In this document: piece by piece, positions 1-7,623 of the stretch
Numbering within the stretch: the first letter of the stretch is position 1
How the letters are laid out: each line of letters opens with the position of its first letter
NCBI GenBank assembly: GCA_033851845.1
Contig: JAWWOH010000106.1
Span: 1-64,000, forward strand
DNA: 64,000 nt
Direction: 5' to 3'
Origin: RYN-124 sp033851845
GTDB taxonomy: Bacteria; Actinomycetota; Actinomycetes; Mycobacteriales; SCTD01
Program-made: the position numbers and the translations under genes
Notes under the pieces: model-generated
Database searches by the model: none
The model's input: only the letters and a program-made list of their open reading frames with translations
Told to the model about the DNA's origin: nothing

Positions 1-1678
1 TGCGCTCGCCCTTCTTGCCGGAGATGCGGGCCCAGTCGTCGGGGTTGGTCGTGTTGGGCAGGTCCTCGTTCTCCTTGAACTCGTCGATGCAGGCGGTCAT
101 CAGGTGGCTGAGCCGGATGCCCTTGCCGCCGTTCTCCAGGAAGTCCTTGATGGCCATCTTCTTGGCCCGCGCAACGATGTTCTCGATCATGGCGCCGGAG
201 TTGAAGTCCTTGAAGTACAGGACCTCCTTGTCCCCGTTGGCGTACGTCACCTCGAGGAAGCGGTTGTCCTCGGCCTCGTCGTAGATCCGCTCGACGGTGT
301 GCTGGATCATCGCCTGCACCGTGGCCTCACGCGAGTCACCGTGCTCGGCCAGGTCATCCGCGTGGAGCGGCAGGTCGGTGGTGATGTACTTCGAGAAGAT
401 GTCGCGCGCGGCCTCGGCGTCCGGCCGCTCGATCTTGATCTTCACGTCGAGCCGGCCCGGCCGCAGGATCGCCGGGTCGATCATGTCCTCGCGGTTCGAG
501 GCACCGATGACCACGACGTTCTCGAGGGTCTCGACACCGTCGATCTCCGACAGCAGCTGCGGGACGATCGTCGTCTCGACGTCGGAGCTGACTCCGGACC
601 CACGGGTGCGGAAGATCGAGTCCATCTCGTCGAAGAACACGATGACCGGTGTGCCCTCGGACGCCTTCTCCCGGGCCCGCTGGAAGATCAGCCGGATGTG
701 TCGCTCGGTCTCGCCGACGTACTTGTTGAGCAGCTCCGGGCCCTTGATGTTGAGGAAGAACGCTCGACCGTCCGGCTTGCCGGTCACCTCGGCGACCTTC
801 TTGGCCAGCGAGTTGGCGACGGCCTTCGCGATGAGCGTCTTCCCGCAGCCGGGCGGGCCGTAGAGGAGGACGCCCTTCGGGGGCCGCAGCTGGTGCTCCT
901 TGAACAGCTCCTTGTGCAGGAACGGCAGCTCGACAGCGTCACGGATCGCCTCGATCTGCGCAGACAGGCCGCCGATGTCGGCGTAGTCGATGTCGGGCAC
1001 CTCTTCGAGGACGAGCTCCTCGACCTCGGACTTCGGGATCCGCTCATAGACATACCCACTGCGGGTCTCCAGCAGCAGCGAGTCGCCGGCCTTGATCGGT
1101 GCGTCGAGCAGGCTCTCGGCGATCATCACGACGCGCTCTTCGTCGGTGTGCCCGATAACGAGTGCGCGGTCGCCGCCCTCGAGGATCTCCTTGAGCATCA
1201 CGACGTCGCCCTGGCGCTCGAACTCCAGCGCCTTCACGACGTTGAGCGCCTCGTTGAGCATGACCTCCTGGCCTCGACGGAGCGCTTCGCTGTCGATGTC
1301 GGGGCTGACGACGACGCGCAGCTTGCGGCCGCCGGTGAAGATGTCGACGGTGCCGTCGTCGTGGCGGGCCAGGAAGATCCCGTAGCCGCTCGGCGGCTGG
1401 GCCAGCCGCTCGACCTCCTCCTTCAGAGCCAGGATCTGGTCACGTGCCTCGCGCAGCGTGTTGACGAGCCGGTCGTTCTGCCCGGTGGCGCCGGCAAGCG
1501 ACTGCTGGGCCTCGGCCAGTCGCTCCTCGAGCGCGCGCACCTGCCGCGGCGAGTCGGTGAGCTTGCGCCGCAGGACGGAAACTTCCTCCTCCAGGTAGCT
1601 GACCTGCGCGGTCAGCTCGGCGACCTGCTTGGCGCGCGACTCGTCAGAGCCGTCGCCGCCCGCTCGCGTGCCGGCCAT
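1..1678 (-). CDS. mpa: Proteasome-associated AAA ATPase Mpa/ARC (3' end cut by window edge)
   Basis: Hexameric AAA+ unfoldase that feeds Pup-tagged proteins into the actinobacterial 20S proteasome. Reading leftwards from ATG at 1678, the protein has a charged N-terminal coiled coil (about residues 10-75), an OB-fold region, then one AAA module with Walker A GPPGCGKT, Walker B VIVFFDEMD and a conserved arginine-rich RPGRLD segment. The frame is still open at base 1, so the C-terminus, where the proteasome-docking GQYL-type tail would sit, is not visible. A purine-rich RBS (GGGAGGTGG) lies just before the ATG. Mycobacteria keep this gene beside the proteasome and pup genes, which would be off the left edge. 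The identity is very secure; only the end is missing. Confidence 0.96.
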   Translation of the reverse strand, partial: MAGTRAGGDGSDESRAKQVAELTAQVSYLEEEVSVLRRKLTDSPRQVRALEERLAEAQQSLAGATGQNDRLVNTLREARDQILALKEEVERLAQPPSGYGIFLARHDDGTVDIFTGGRKLRVVVSPDIDSEALRRGQEVMLNEALNVVKALEFERQGDVVMLKEILEGGDRALVIGHTDEERVVMIAESLLDAPIKAGDSLLLETRSGYVYERIPKSEVEELVLEEVPDIDYADIGGLSAQIEAIRDAVELPFLHKELFKEHQLRPPKGVLLYGPPGCGKTLIAKAVANSLAKKVAEVTGKPDGRAFFLNIKGPELLNKYVGETERHIRLIFQRAREKASEGTPVIVFFDEMDSIFRTRGSGVSSDVETTIVPQLLSEIDGVETLENVVVIGASNREDMIDPAILRPGRLDVKIKIERPDAEAARDIFSKYITTDLPLHADDLAEHGDSREATVQAMIQHTVERIYDEAEDNRFLEVTYANGDKEVLYFKDFNSGAMIENIVARAKKMAIKDFLENGGKGIRLSHLMTACIDEFKENEDLPNTTNPDDWARISGKKGER

Positions 1679-1860
1679 CTGCTCCACCTCCCCCGTCGCT
1701 GGGTTGTTCGCATCCTATGTACGACGCAACCCTGCGTGACGGTTTCGTCATGAGCCTGCCACCCCACGGGCCACGCGGTGCGCGACCCGCCGTAGCGCGC
1801 GTCGTCATGTCGGGCAAGACCCGTCTGGTGCAGACCGTCCAGAACGGGGACACTCCTGCC

Positions 1861-2310
1861 ATGTCCCCCTTCCGTCGTCGCAAGCAGGGCAATGCCCGGG
1901 CCGAGATCGCCGCGGCTCCGGCCGGACCGCCCATCCGGCGGCTGCTGGTCTGCGACGACAACGACTCCGTGACGCACTTGCTCGAGCTGCTGTTCTCGCA
2001 CGAGGACTGGGCGCTCGAGGTCGTGACGAACGGACCGGACTGCCTGGCGGCGTTGGATCGCAGTCGCCCGGACGTGTTGTTGCTGGACCAGCGCCTGGAC
2101 GGGCCGCTGAGCGGCATCGAGACCGCGACCGCGGCCCGACAGCGCGGGTACGACCTTCCGATCCTGCTCTTCTCGGCGTACCTCGACGACGAGGCGCGCG
2201 GCGACGCGGAACGGCTGCAGCTGATCGCGGTGAGCAAGCTCGACTTCCCGGCCATCGTGCGCCATGTCAACGCGGCGTACCAGCTCGCTCAGGCCAAGTC
2301 CGGCCCCTGA
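1861..2310 (+). CDS. Single-domain response regulator (receiver domain only)
   Basis: The product is about 149 aa: a short basic N-terminus (SPFRRRKQ) followed by a CheY-like receiver domain. The acidic pair lies in VCDDND, the phosphoacceptor Asp in LLLDQRLDG, the switch Ser in LLFSAY, and the conserved Lys in SKLD near the end. There is no DNA-binding or enzymatic output domain, so it probably works through protein contacts or as a phosphate sink. No histidine kinase is adjacent. The reading frame is open further upstream to 1717, but ATG 1861 directly precedes the conserved part and has GGGGA about 11 nt upstream. Its last 22 bp overlap the end of convergent trmI. The partner kinase is unknown. 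Confidence 0.82.
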   Translation: MSPFRRRKQGNARAEIAAAPAGPPIRRLLVCDDNDSVTHLLELLFSHEDWALEVVTNGPDCLAALDRSRPDVLLLDQRLDGPLSGIETATAARQRGYDLPILLFSAYLDDEARGDAERLQLIAVSKLDFPAIVRHVNAAYQLAQAKSGP

Positions 2311-3155
2311 TCCATCCCCTTGCTCGGCCGTCGACGCCGCAACGGGGGTTCCACGCCGTCCGCGAGGCGACGCGACGTGCAGAGGAAGCCGGTGTGCGCC
2401 ACCATCCGGTGCTCGGGGCGAACGGCCAGCCCCTCGACGTGCCAGCCACGCACCAGCGTCTCGAACGACTGCGGCTCGGTGAAGCAGCCATGGGCCCGCA
2501 ACGCCTCGACCGTCGTCGACAGCTGCGTCGTGGTGGCTACGTAGCAGCAGACGAGCCCACCAGGCCGCAGCGCCTTTGCCACCGCGTCGAGGGTCTCCCA
2601 TGGCGCGAGCATGTCGAGCACGACGCGGTCCACGTCCGTGTCGGTCAGTGCGTCCTGAAGGTCGCCGACCGTGATGGTCCACGCCGGGTGCGGCCCGCCG
2701 AAGAACCGCTCGACGTTGGCCTTCGCGATGTCGGCGAAGTCAGGTCTCCGCTCGTACGACGAGAGCCGACCGCCGTCGCCGATGGCGCGAAGCAGCGACA
2801 TCGACAGAGCGCCGGAGCCGACCCCCGCTTCGACGACGTGCGCGCCCGGGAAGATGTCGGCCATCTGCACGACCTGGCCGGCGTCCTTCGGGTAGACCAC
2901 TTGGGCACCGCGCGGCATCGACAGCACGAAGTCCGAGAGCAACGGCCGCAGCGCGAGGTACTGCGTGCTGCCGATGGTCACGACGACGCCCTCTGGGCTG
3001 CCGATGAGCGCGTCGTGCTCGAGGATCCCCCGGTGCGTGTGGAACGACTTCCCGGCCTCCAGGGTGATGGTGTGCATCCGCCCTTTCGGGTCGGTGAGCT
3101 GCACCTGGTCGCCGGCCTGCAACGGCCCGCGACGACGATCGGCGCCGGTGCTCAC
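2289..3155 (-). CDS. trmI: tRNA (adenine-58-N1)-methyltransferase TrmI
   Basis: SAM-dependent methyltransferase of the TrmI family, which makes m1A58 in the T-loop of tRNAs. The product is about 288 aa, close to the mycobacterial enzyme. An N-terminal small beta domain precedes a Rossmann core with motif I VVEAGVGSGALS and a motif IV-like VVLDMLAPWE. GTG 3155 is preferred over ATG 3191 because the ATG lies inside the end of the upstream M50 gene, whereas the GTG has a GGGATC RBS and lies 10 nt past that stop. It probably forms one transcription unit with the upstream protease. The C-terminus is rich in Arg/Pro. Confidence 0.93.
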   Translation of the reverse strand: MSTGADRRRGPLQAGDQVQLTDPKGRMHTITLEAGKSFHTHRGILEHDALIGSPEGVVVTIGSTQYLALRPLLSDFVLSMPRGAQVVYPKDAGQVVQMADIFPGAHVVEAGVGSGALSMSLLRAIGDGGRLSSYERRPDFADIAKANVERFFGGPHPAWTITVGDLQDALTDTDVDRVVLDMLAPWETLDAVAKALRPGGLVCCYVATTTQLSTTVEALRAHGCFTEPQSFETLVRGWHVEGLAVRPEHRMVAHTGFLCTSRRLADGVEPPLRRRRPSKGMDQGPDLA

Positions 3156-3165
3156 GCCGATCCCG

Positions 3166-4323
3166 TCATGACAGCGCCTTCGCGACGTCATCCGTGCTCA
3201 GCACCCGCACCTCGCCGGTGGCCGGGTCGCGCGTCACGTACTCCGCCGCGGGGTGCGCCCGCATCGCCTCGAGCAGTGCCTCGCCGCCAAGGTGCACGTC
3301 GAGAACGAGGCCCGGCTCGAGTCGCTTGGCCAGGCTGCCCACGGTGACCCACGGGCGCCGTTGCTCGGGCGTGGCGATGACCGCAGCCTCGCTGACGACG
3401 GCCTCCAGCCGGTCGGCCGCGTCGACGACGACGATGCCGCGCGCGTTCGCCTCGTGCGCGCGCCGGACCGCCTCTGACAGTGGGGTGTCGGCCAGGACCC
3501 GCAGGGCGGGCCTGGCCAGCGCGACGACGCTGACTCGCGGCAGCTTCGTCATCGCCTCGGAGCGCCTCAGTGCCACCGTCGCCAGCGCGTAGATGTAGCC
3601 GCCGATGACGGCGGACCAGATCAGGTTGGTCGTGTAGTTCGAACCAGGAAACACCTGGGGCAGTACGACGACGAGCACGAACGGCACGACGATGACCGCC
3701 ACCCCGCGGCCGGCCCAGGCGGCAACCCGGGTCGCCCGGTGCGGGTCGCCCCCGAGTCGCCACAGCAGCGCGCGCAGCACCCGCCCACCGTCCAGCGGCA
3801 GACCCGGCAGCAGGTTGAACGCCGCGATCAGCCCGTTGGTGATCGCCAGGTTGTCGACCAGCCGGCCGCTGAGGCTGTCGCTGTCGAACAGAGGCCGCAG
3901 CCCCAGCCCCGTGCCGGCCAGCAGCAGCGAGACCATCGGCCCGGCGATCGCGACGGCGTACTCGCGAGCGGGCGTCTGCGCCTCGTCGACCTGGGTGGCA
4001 CCGCCCATCAGTCCGATCGTGATGCTGCTCACCGGCAGGCCAAGGCCCCGCGCTACGAAGCAGTGCCCGAGCTCGTGCAGGAGCACCGACAAGCCAAGCA
4101 GCACGGTGAACGACAGGCCGATGACGGTCGCCTGCGTCATACCCACCGAGTCGGCCAGTGTCTCCGAGATGCCCAGCGTGATGACCGCCGCCATGAGGAA
4201 CCACGAGGGGCTGATGAAGACGGGGACCCCGACGACCCGCCCCAGCCGTACGCCGCCCCGGGGCGTCGGTGCCTCGACGCCGGTCACTCCATCACTCTTC
4301 CTCGCTCCAGCAGCGGTCAGCAC
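3166..4323 (-). CDS. Site-2 protease family (M50) membrane metalloprotease with C-terminal regulatory region
   Basis: Intramembrane zinc protease of the S2P/SpoIVFB-like class. The zinc site HELGH lies in an early TM segment and the second metal motif is in LPGLPLDGGR. About four to six hydrophobic segments fill the first two-thirds, and the last 130 residues look like a degenerate CBS-type cytosolic domain. The frame is open back to a TTG at 4374, but the GTG at 4323 has a GAAGGAG RBS at good distance and is preferred (385 aa). The gene lies between the methyltransferase-like gene and trmI on the same strand. The substrate is unknown; relatives cleave anti-sigma factors or membrane regulators. 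Confidence 0.88.
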   Translation of the reverse strand: MLTAAGARKSDGVTGVEAPTPRGGVRLGRVVGVPVFISPSWFLMAAVITLGISETLADSVGMTQATVIGLSFTVLLGLSVLLHELGHCFVARGLGLPVSSITIGLMGGATQVDEAQTPAREYAVAIAGPMVSLLLAGTGLGLRPLFDSDSLSGRLVDNLAITNGLIAAFNLLPGLPLDGGRVLRALLWRLGGDPHRATRVAAWAGRGVAVIVVPFVLVVVLPQVFPGSNYTTNLIWSAVIGGYIYALATVALRRSEAMTKLPRVSVVALARPALRVLADTPLSEAVRRAHEANARGIVVVDAADRLEAVVSEAAVIATPEQRRPWVTVGSLAKRLEPGLVLDVHLGGEALLEAMRAHPAAEYVTRDPATGEVRVLSTDDVAKALS

Positions 4324-4376
4324 ACCCGCTCCTTCGTCGCGGGGCGCCGTCCGAAGCCTCCGCTCGAGGGCCAACC

Positions 4377-4748
4377 CTAGGTGACGACGGGCCGGACCGC
4401 GGACCAGGCGACCTGCGCGCCGAGCCGCTCGACGTGCCGCAGCGACAGCCCGGCACCCGTCGCGACCCGCTCCGCCGCGCCCCTGTCGGCTGCGATGGCG
4501 ACGAGTCGGCCGCCGGGGGCCAGCAGCCGCAGCGCGCCAGGGACGTCGAAGGCCTTGCCGACGACGACGACCTTCGCCGTCGCGTCCGGGGCCGCAGCGA
4601 CGTCGACGAGTGGCAGCCCGCAGCCGGCCGCGAGCGACGCCTCGGTGATCCGGCCGCAGCCGACGGCCGCCACCGCGTCGCCCTTGCGCACCCCGGCGAG
4701 CGCCGACAGCACCGCTGCCTGCTCGCCCTCAGTTGCGGTTCCGGTCAG
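4377..4748 (-). CDS. SAM-methyltransferase-like protein lacking a standard start codon
   Basis: A conserved-looking frame with a motif I-like stretch VAAVGCGRITEAS and a Rossmann-type pattern (VVVVGKAFD, LAPGGRLVAI). The frame has no ATG, GTG or TTG upstream of the conserved N-terminal sequence EEAFLTGTATEGEQ. A CTG at 4748 has GGAGGAGG just upstream and is given here as the start (123 aa). Alternatively, one extra G in the G6 run (plus-strand C at 4774-4779) would join an ATG at 4795 in frame and give 139 aa. The stop falls beside the M50 gene, so the two are probably co-transcribed. The specific function is unknown, and the gene may be frameshifted or the sequence may carry a base error. 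Confidence 0.5.
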   Translation of the reverse strand: MTGTATEGEQAAVLSALAGVRKGDAVAAVGCGRITEASLAAGCGLPLVDVAAAPDATAKVVVVGKAFDVPGALRLLAPGGRLVAIAADRGAAERVATGAGLSLRHVERLGAQVAWSAVRPVVT

Positions 4749-4817
4749 GAACGCCTCCTCCGTCTGCCACGATCCCCCCGTCGGGTGCCGACCATGGCAG
4801 CACAGGAGGGGCGACGC

Positions 4818-5738
4818 GTGCGCTGGTGCTCGTTCACGACCGGTCCGGGGGGGCCGGCTCGGCTCGGCGTGGTCAGCGCCGTCGACGAGCCTCGCGTCCT
4901 CGACGTGGGCGCCTGGGCCCGCTCGCGGGACGCGGAAGCCCCGGCTGACCTGGTCGACCTGGTGGAGGCCAGCCCCGCGATCCAGGAGCGGGTGACCGAC
5001 CTGGTCCGCGCGGCGCCGGAGGACGGGTTGGGGTGGGTGCGGCTCGAGGAGGTCACCTTCCTGGCCCCGGTCCGTACGCCGAACTCCCTGCGCGACTTCC
5101 TCGCCTTCCGCGACCACGTCGAGCGCGGCGCGAAGCGACGCGGCACCGACGTACCGGAGGCCTGGGACCGGATCCCGGTCTTCTACAAGGGCAACCGCCG
5201 CTCGATCATCGGGCCCGACGACGAAGCCCTTTGGCCGTCGTACACGGACAAGCTCGACTACGAGTGCGAGGTGGCAGCGGTCGTCGGCCGCGGCGGGCGC
5301 GACCTCGAGGCTTCCGATGCCGAGGGGTACGTGTTCGGCTACACGATCATGAACGACTGGTCGGCCCGCGATGTCCAGAAGGACGAGATGTCCTGCTGGC
5401 TCGGCCCGGCGAAGGCCAAGGACTTCGCGACCACTCTCGGCCCGTGGCTGGTGACCCCCGACGAGTGGTCGCCCGAGGACGACCACGAGATGACCGTGAC
5501 TGTCAACGGGAAGGTCTGGTCGACGGGTACGACGGCAGGGCGCCGGTGGACCTTCGCGGAGATGCTGGCCTGGGCGTCGCAGGACGAGGACCTCTGGCCC
5601 ACCGATGTGCTCGGCTCCGGGACGTTCGGCGGCGGCTGCGGCTTAGACCTGGACAAGTGGCTCAAGCCTGGCCACGAGGTCACGCTCGCCGTGGACGGCC
5701 TGGGCACTCTCACCAACAAGGTCGGGAAGAAGCGCTGA
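4818..5738 (+). CDS. Fumarylacetoacetate hydrolase (FAH) family protein
   Basis: About 306 aa. The C-terminal two-thirds is a FAH fold: metal-binding acidic residues lie in YECEVAAVVGRGGRDL and a conserved FGYTIMNDWSARDVQ stretch follows. Family members act on 2-oxo acid or fumarylpyruvate-like C-C bonds or isomerise catechol breakdown products; this substrate cannot be assigned. GTG 4818 has an AGGAGGGG RBS about 7 nt upstream. ATG 4794 is in frame but has a poorer site, and it overlaps the possible divergent start of the methyltransferase-like gene. The gene appears monocistronic. Confidence 0.88.
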   Translation: MRWCSFTTGPGGPARLGVVSAVDEPRVLDVGAWARSRDAEAPADLVDLVEASPAIQERVTDLVRAAPEDGLGWVRLEEVTFLAPVRTPNSLRDFLAFRDHVERGAKRRGTDVPEAWDRIPVFYKGNRRSIIGPDDEALWPSYTDKLDYECEVAAVVGRGGRDLEASDAEGYVFGYTIMNDWSARDVQKDEMSCWLGPAKAKDFATTLGPWLVTPDEWSPEDDHEMTVTVNGKVWSTGTTAGRRWTFAEMLAWASQDEDLWPTDVLGSGTFGGGCGLDLDKWLKPGHEVTLAVDGLGTLTNKVGKKR

Positions 5739-5802
5739 GGAGTTGCCCACAGCCCGGCGCGCTTGCCCGGATCTGTCGGACCCTCGTCGTACGGTCGTCG
5801 GC

Positions 5803-6660
5803 ATGACAGTTGACCTGGCGCTGCCGGTGGTGGGATCGCTCTCCCCCTCGCGCGCCGGCGACTTCATGACCTGCCCGCTGCTGTTCCGGTTCCGCACCAT
5901 CGACCGGCTGCCCCAGGCGCCCTCCCCCGCCGCGACGCGCGGCACCGTCGTGCACTCGGTGCTGGAGCGGCTCTTCGAGCTCCCCGCTGAGGAGCGCACG
6001 CCCGACACCGCCCACGCGCTGCTCCGACCCGAGTGGGACGCCCTGCTCGAGGCCGAGCCGGAGGTCGGCGAGATGTTCGCCGACGAGGCGGACCTGTCCG
6101 CGTGGCTGACGAGTGCCGAGGAGCTTCTGCAGGGCTACTTCAGCCTCGAGGACCCGCGTCGGGTGCTCGTCGCGGAGCGGGAGCAGTACGTCGAGGTCGT
6201 CCTGCCCGGTGGACTGCGCCTGCGCGGCATCGTCGACCGCCTCGATGTCGCGCCCTCCGGTGACGTTCAGATCGTGGATTACAAATCCGGCCGAGCGCCT
6301 GGCGAGGCGTTCGAGGGCAAAGTGATGTTCCAGATGAAGTTCTACGCCTTCGTCATCTGGCGCACGACGGGCAAGATCCCCAAGCAGCTGAAGCTCATGT
6401 ACCTCGGCGACCGGGCGATCCTGCGCTACTCCCCCGACGAAGCCGACCTGCTGGCCGTGGAGCGCAAGCTGCTCGCGCTGTGGGAGGCCATCGAGAAGGC
6501 GACGCAGCTCAAGGACTTCCGGCCGCGCAAGAGCAAGCTGTGCGACTGGTGCGACCACCAGGCTCTTTGTCCCGAGTTCGGCGGGACCCCGCCGCCCTTC
6601 CCGGACGTGGTCCCGGGCCCTGACGAGCCGTTGCCCGAGCAGCGGGTCGCCACGGGCTGA
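5803..6660 (+). CDS. RecB-family PD-(D/E)XK nuclease with probable Fe-S cysteines
   Basis: Stand-alone RecB-like nuclease (285 aa) of the actinobacterial type found near trmI. The catalytic core is visible as GIVDRLDV followed by IVDYKSGR, with a downstream Q-containing helix (MFQMKFYAF). One cysteine lies near the N-terminus (Cys24, in MTCP) and three near the C-terminus (Cys247, Cys250, Cys256). This spacing matches the 4Fe-4S staple of AddB, Cas4 and Dna2 nucleases. There is no helicase domain or helicase gene beside it. It probably acts in DNA repair or processing. No cas genes occur in the window, so a Cas4 role is not supported. Confidence 0.88.
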   Translation: MTVDLALPVVGSLSPSRAGDFMTCPLLFRFRTIDRLPQAPSPAATRGTVVHSVLERLFELPAEERTPDTAHALLRPEWDALLEAEPEVGEMFADEADLSAWLTSAEELLQGYFSLEDPRRVLVAEREQYVEVVLPGGLRLRGIVDRLDVAPSGDVQIVDYKSGRAPGEAFEGKVMFQMKFYAFVIWRTTGKIPKQLKLMYLGDRAILRYSPDEADLLAVERKLLALWEAIEKATQLKDFRPRKSKLCDWCDHQALCPEFGGTPPPFPDVVPGPDEPLPEQRVATG

Positions 6661-6840
6661 GTCAGGGTCGCTCCGGGGTTCGCTCGGGGCTTTCCCCTGA
6701 TGTCCTGGGGACTTCATGTCGCCAACGTGGCCTGCATGACCCATTCCCGCGTTTCCGCAGTGAAAGACGTTGCCGGACACGGCAAGGTGGAACGTGGCGC
6801 CGTAAGCGCCAGCCGTCGCATGTCCATGAGGAGATCTCGC

Positions 6841-7623
6841 GTGAGCTCAGCCACCGCCCCGGCCCCGGAGCACGTCGCCGTACGCGCTGTGGACGTCCGC
6901 AAGTCCTACGGCAAGGCGGAGACCGCCGTCATCGCGCTCGCGGGCGTCAGCCTCGACGTCCAGCGCGGACAGTTCGTCGCCGTCATGGGACCGTCCGGCT
7001 CCGGCAAGTCCACCCTGATGCACTGCCTCGCCGGGCTCGACCGGGTCGACTCTGGCGACGTGCAGGTCGGGGGCGTGTCGATCGTCGGCATGAACGACAA
7101 GGCGCTCACCTCGCTGCGCCGAGACCGGGTCGGCTTCGTGTTCCAGCAGTACAACCTGCTGCCCACGCTGACCGCCGAGGAGAACATCACGCTGCCGCTG
7201 GCCATCGCCGGTCGCAAGCCGGACAAGGCCTGGATGACTGAAGTCGTCAACGCGGTCGGGCTCGGTGACCGGCTCAGCCACCGGCCGTCCGAGCTGTCCG
7301 GCGGGCAGCAGCAGCGCGTCGCCTGCGCCCGCGCACTCGTGACCCGGCCCGACGTGGTGTTCGCGGACGAGCCCACCGGCAACCTCGACTCCCGAGCGGG
7401 CGCCGAAGTCCTTGCGTTCCTGGCCCGCTGCGTCGAGGAGTTCGGCCAGACCGTCGTCATGGTCACGCACGACCCCGTCGGTGCGTCGTACGCCGGTCGG
7501 GTGGTCTTCCTGGCCGACGGCCTCGCCGTCGACGAGATGGCCGACCCCACCGCGGAGCGCGTGCTCGACCGGATGAAGATGTTCGACGCGGCGGGGCACG
7601 TCGTCGTGGACCCGGTGGCCTGA
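6841..7623 (+). CDS. ABC transporter ATP-binding protein (MacB/LolD type)
   Basis: 260-aa ATPase with Walker A GPSGSGKST, a Q-loop at FVFQQYN, signature LSGGQQQRV and Walker B VVFADEPTGNLD. The TGNLD extension is typical of the MacB/LolD/FtsE-like subfamily, whose members power extracytoplasmic mechanotransmission rather than classical solute transport. GTG 6841 follows a GAGGAG RBS; upstream in-frame ATGs lie in sequence without family similarity. The stop overlaps the permease start by one base (TGATG), so the two are translationally coupled. The cargo is unknown. Confidence 0.93.
   Translation: MSSATAPAPEHVAVRAVDVRKSYGKAETAVIALAGVSLDVQRGQFVAVMGPSGSGKSTLMHCLAGLDRVDSGDVQVGGVSIVGMNDKALTSLRRDRVGFVFQQYNLLPTLTAEENITLPLAIAGRKPDKAWMTEVVNAVGLGDRLSHRPSELSGGQQQRVACARALVTRPDVVFADEPTGNLDSRAGAEVLAFLARCVEEFGQTVVMVTHDPVGASYAGRVVFLADGLAVDEMADPTAERVLDRMKMFDAAGHVVVDPVA

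Noticed and set aside
104..1753. 549-codon plus-strand frame
   Set aside because: It is the antisense shadow of mpa; its Val/Arg/Asp-rich composition fits a GC-rich complementary strand, and the minus strand has all AAA+ motifs.
5803..6660. Calling the RecB-like nuclease Cas4
   Set aside because: No cas1, cas2 or array in the window; context with trmI matches the conserved actinobacterial RecB-like protein.
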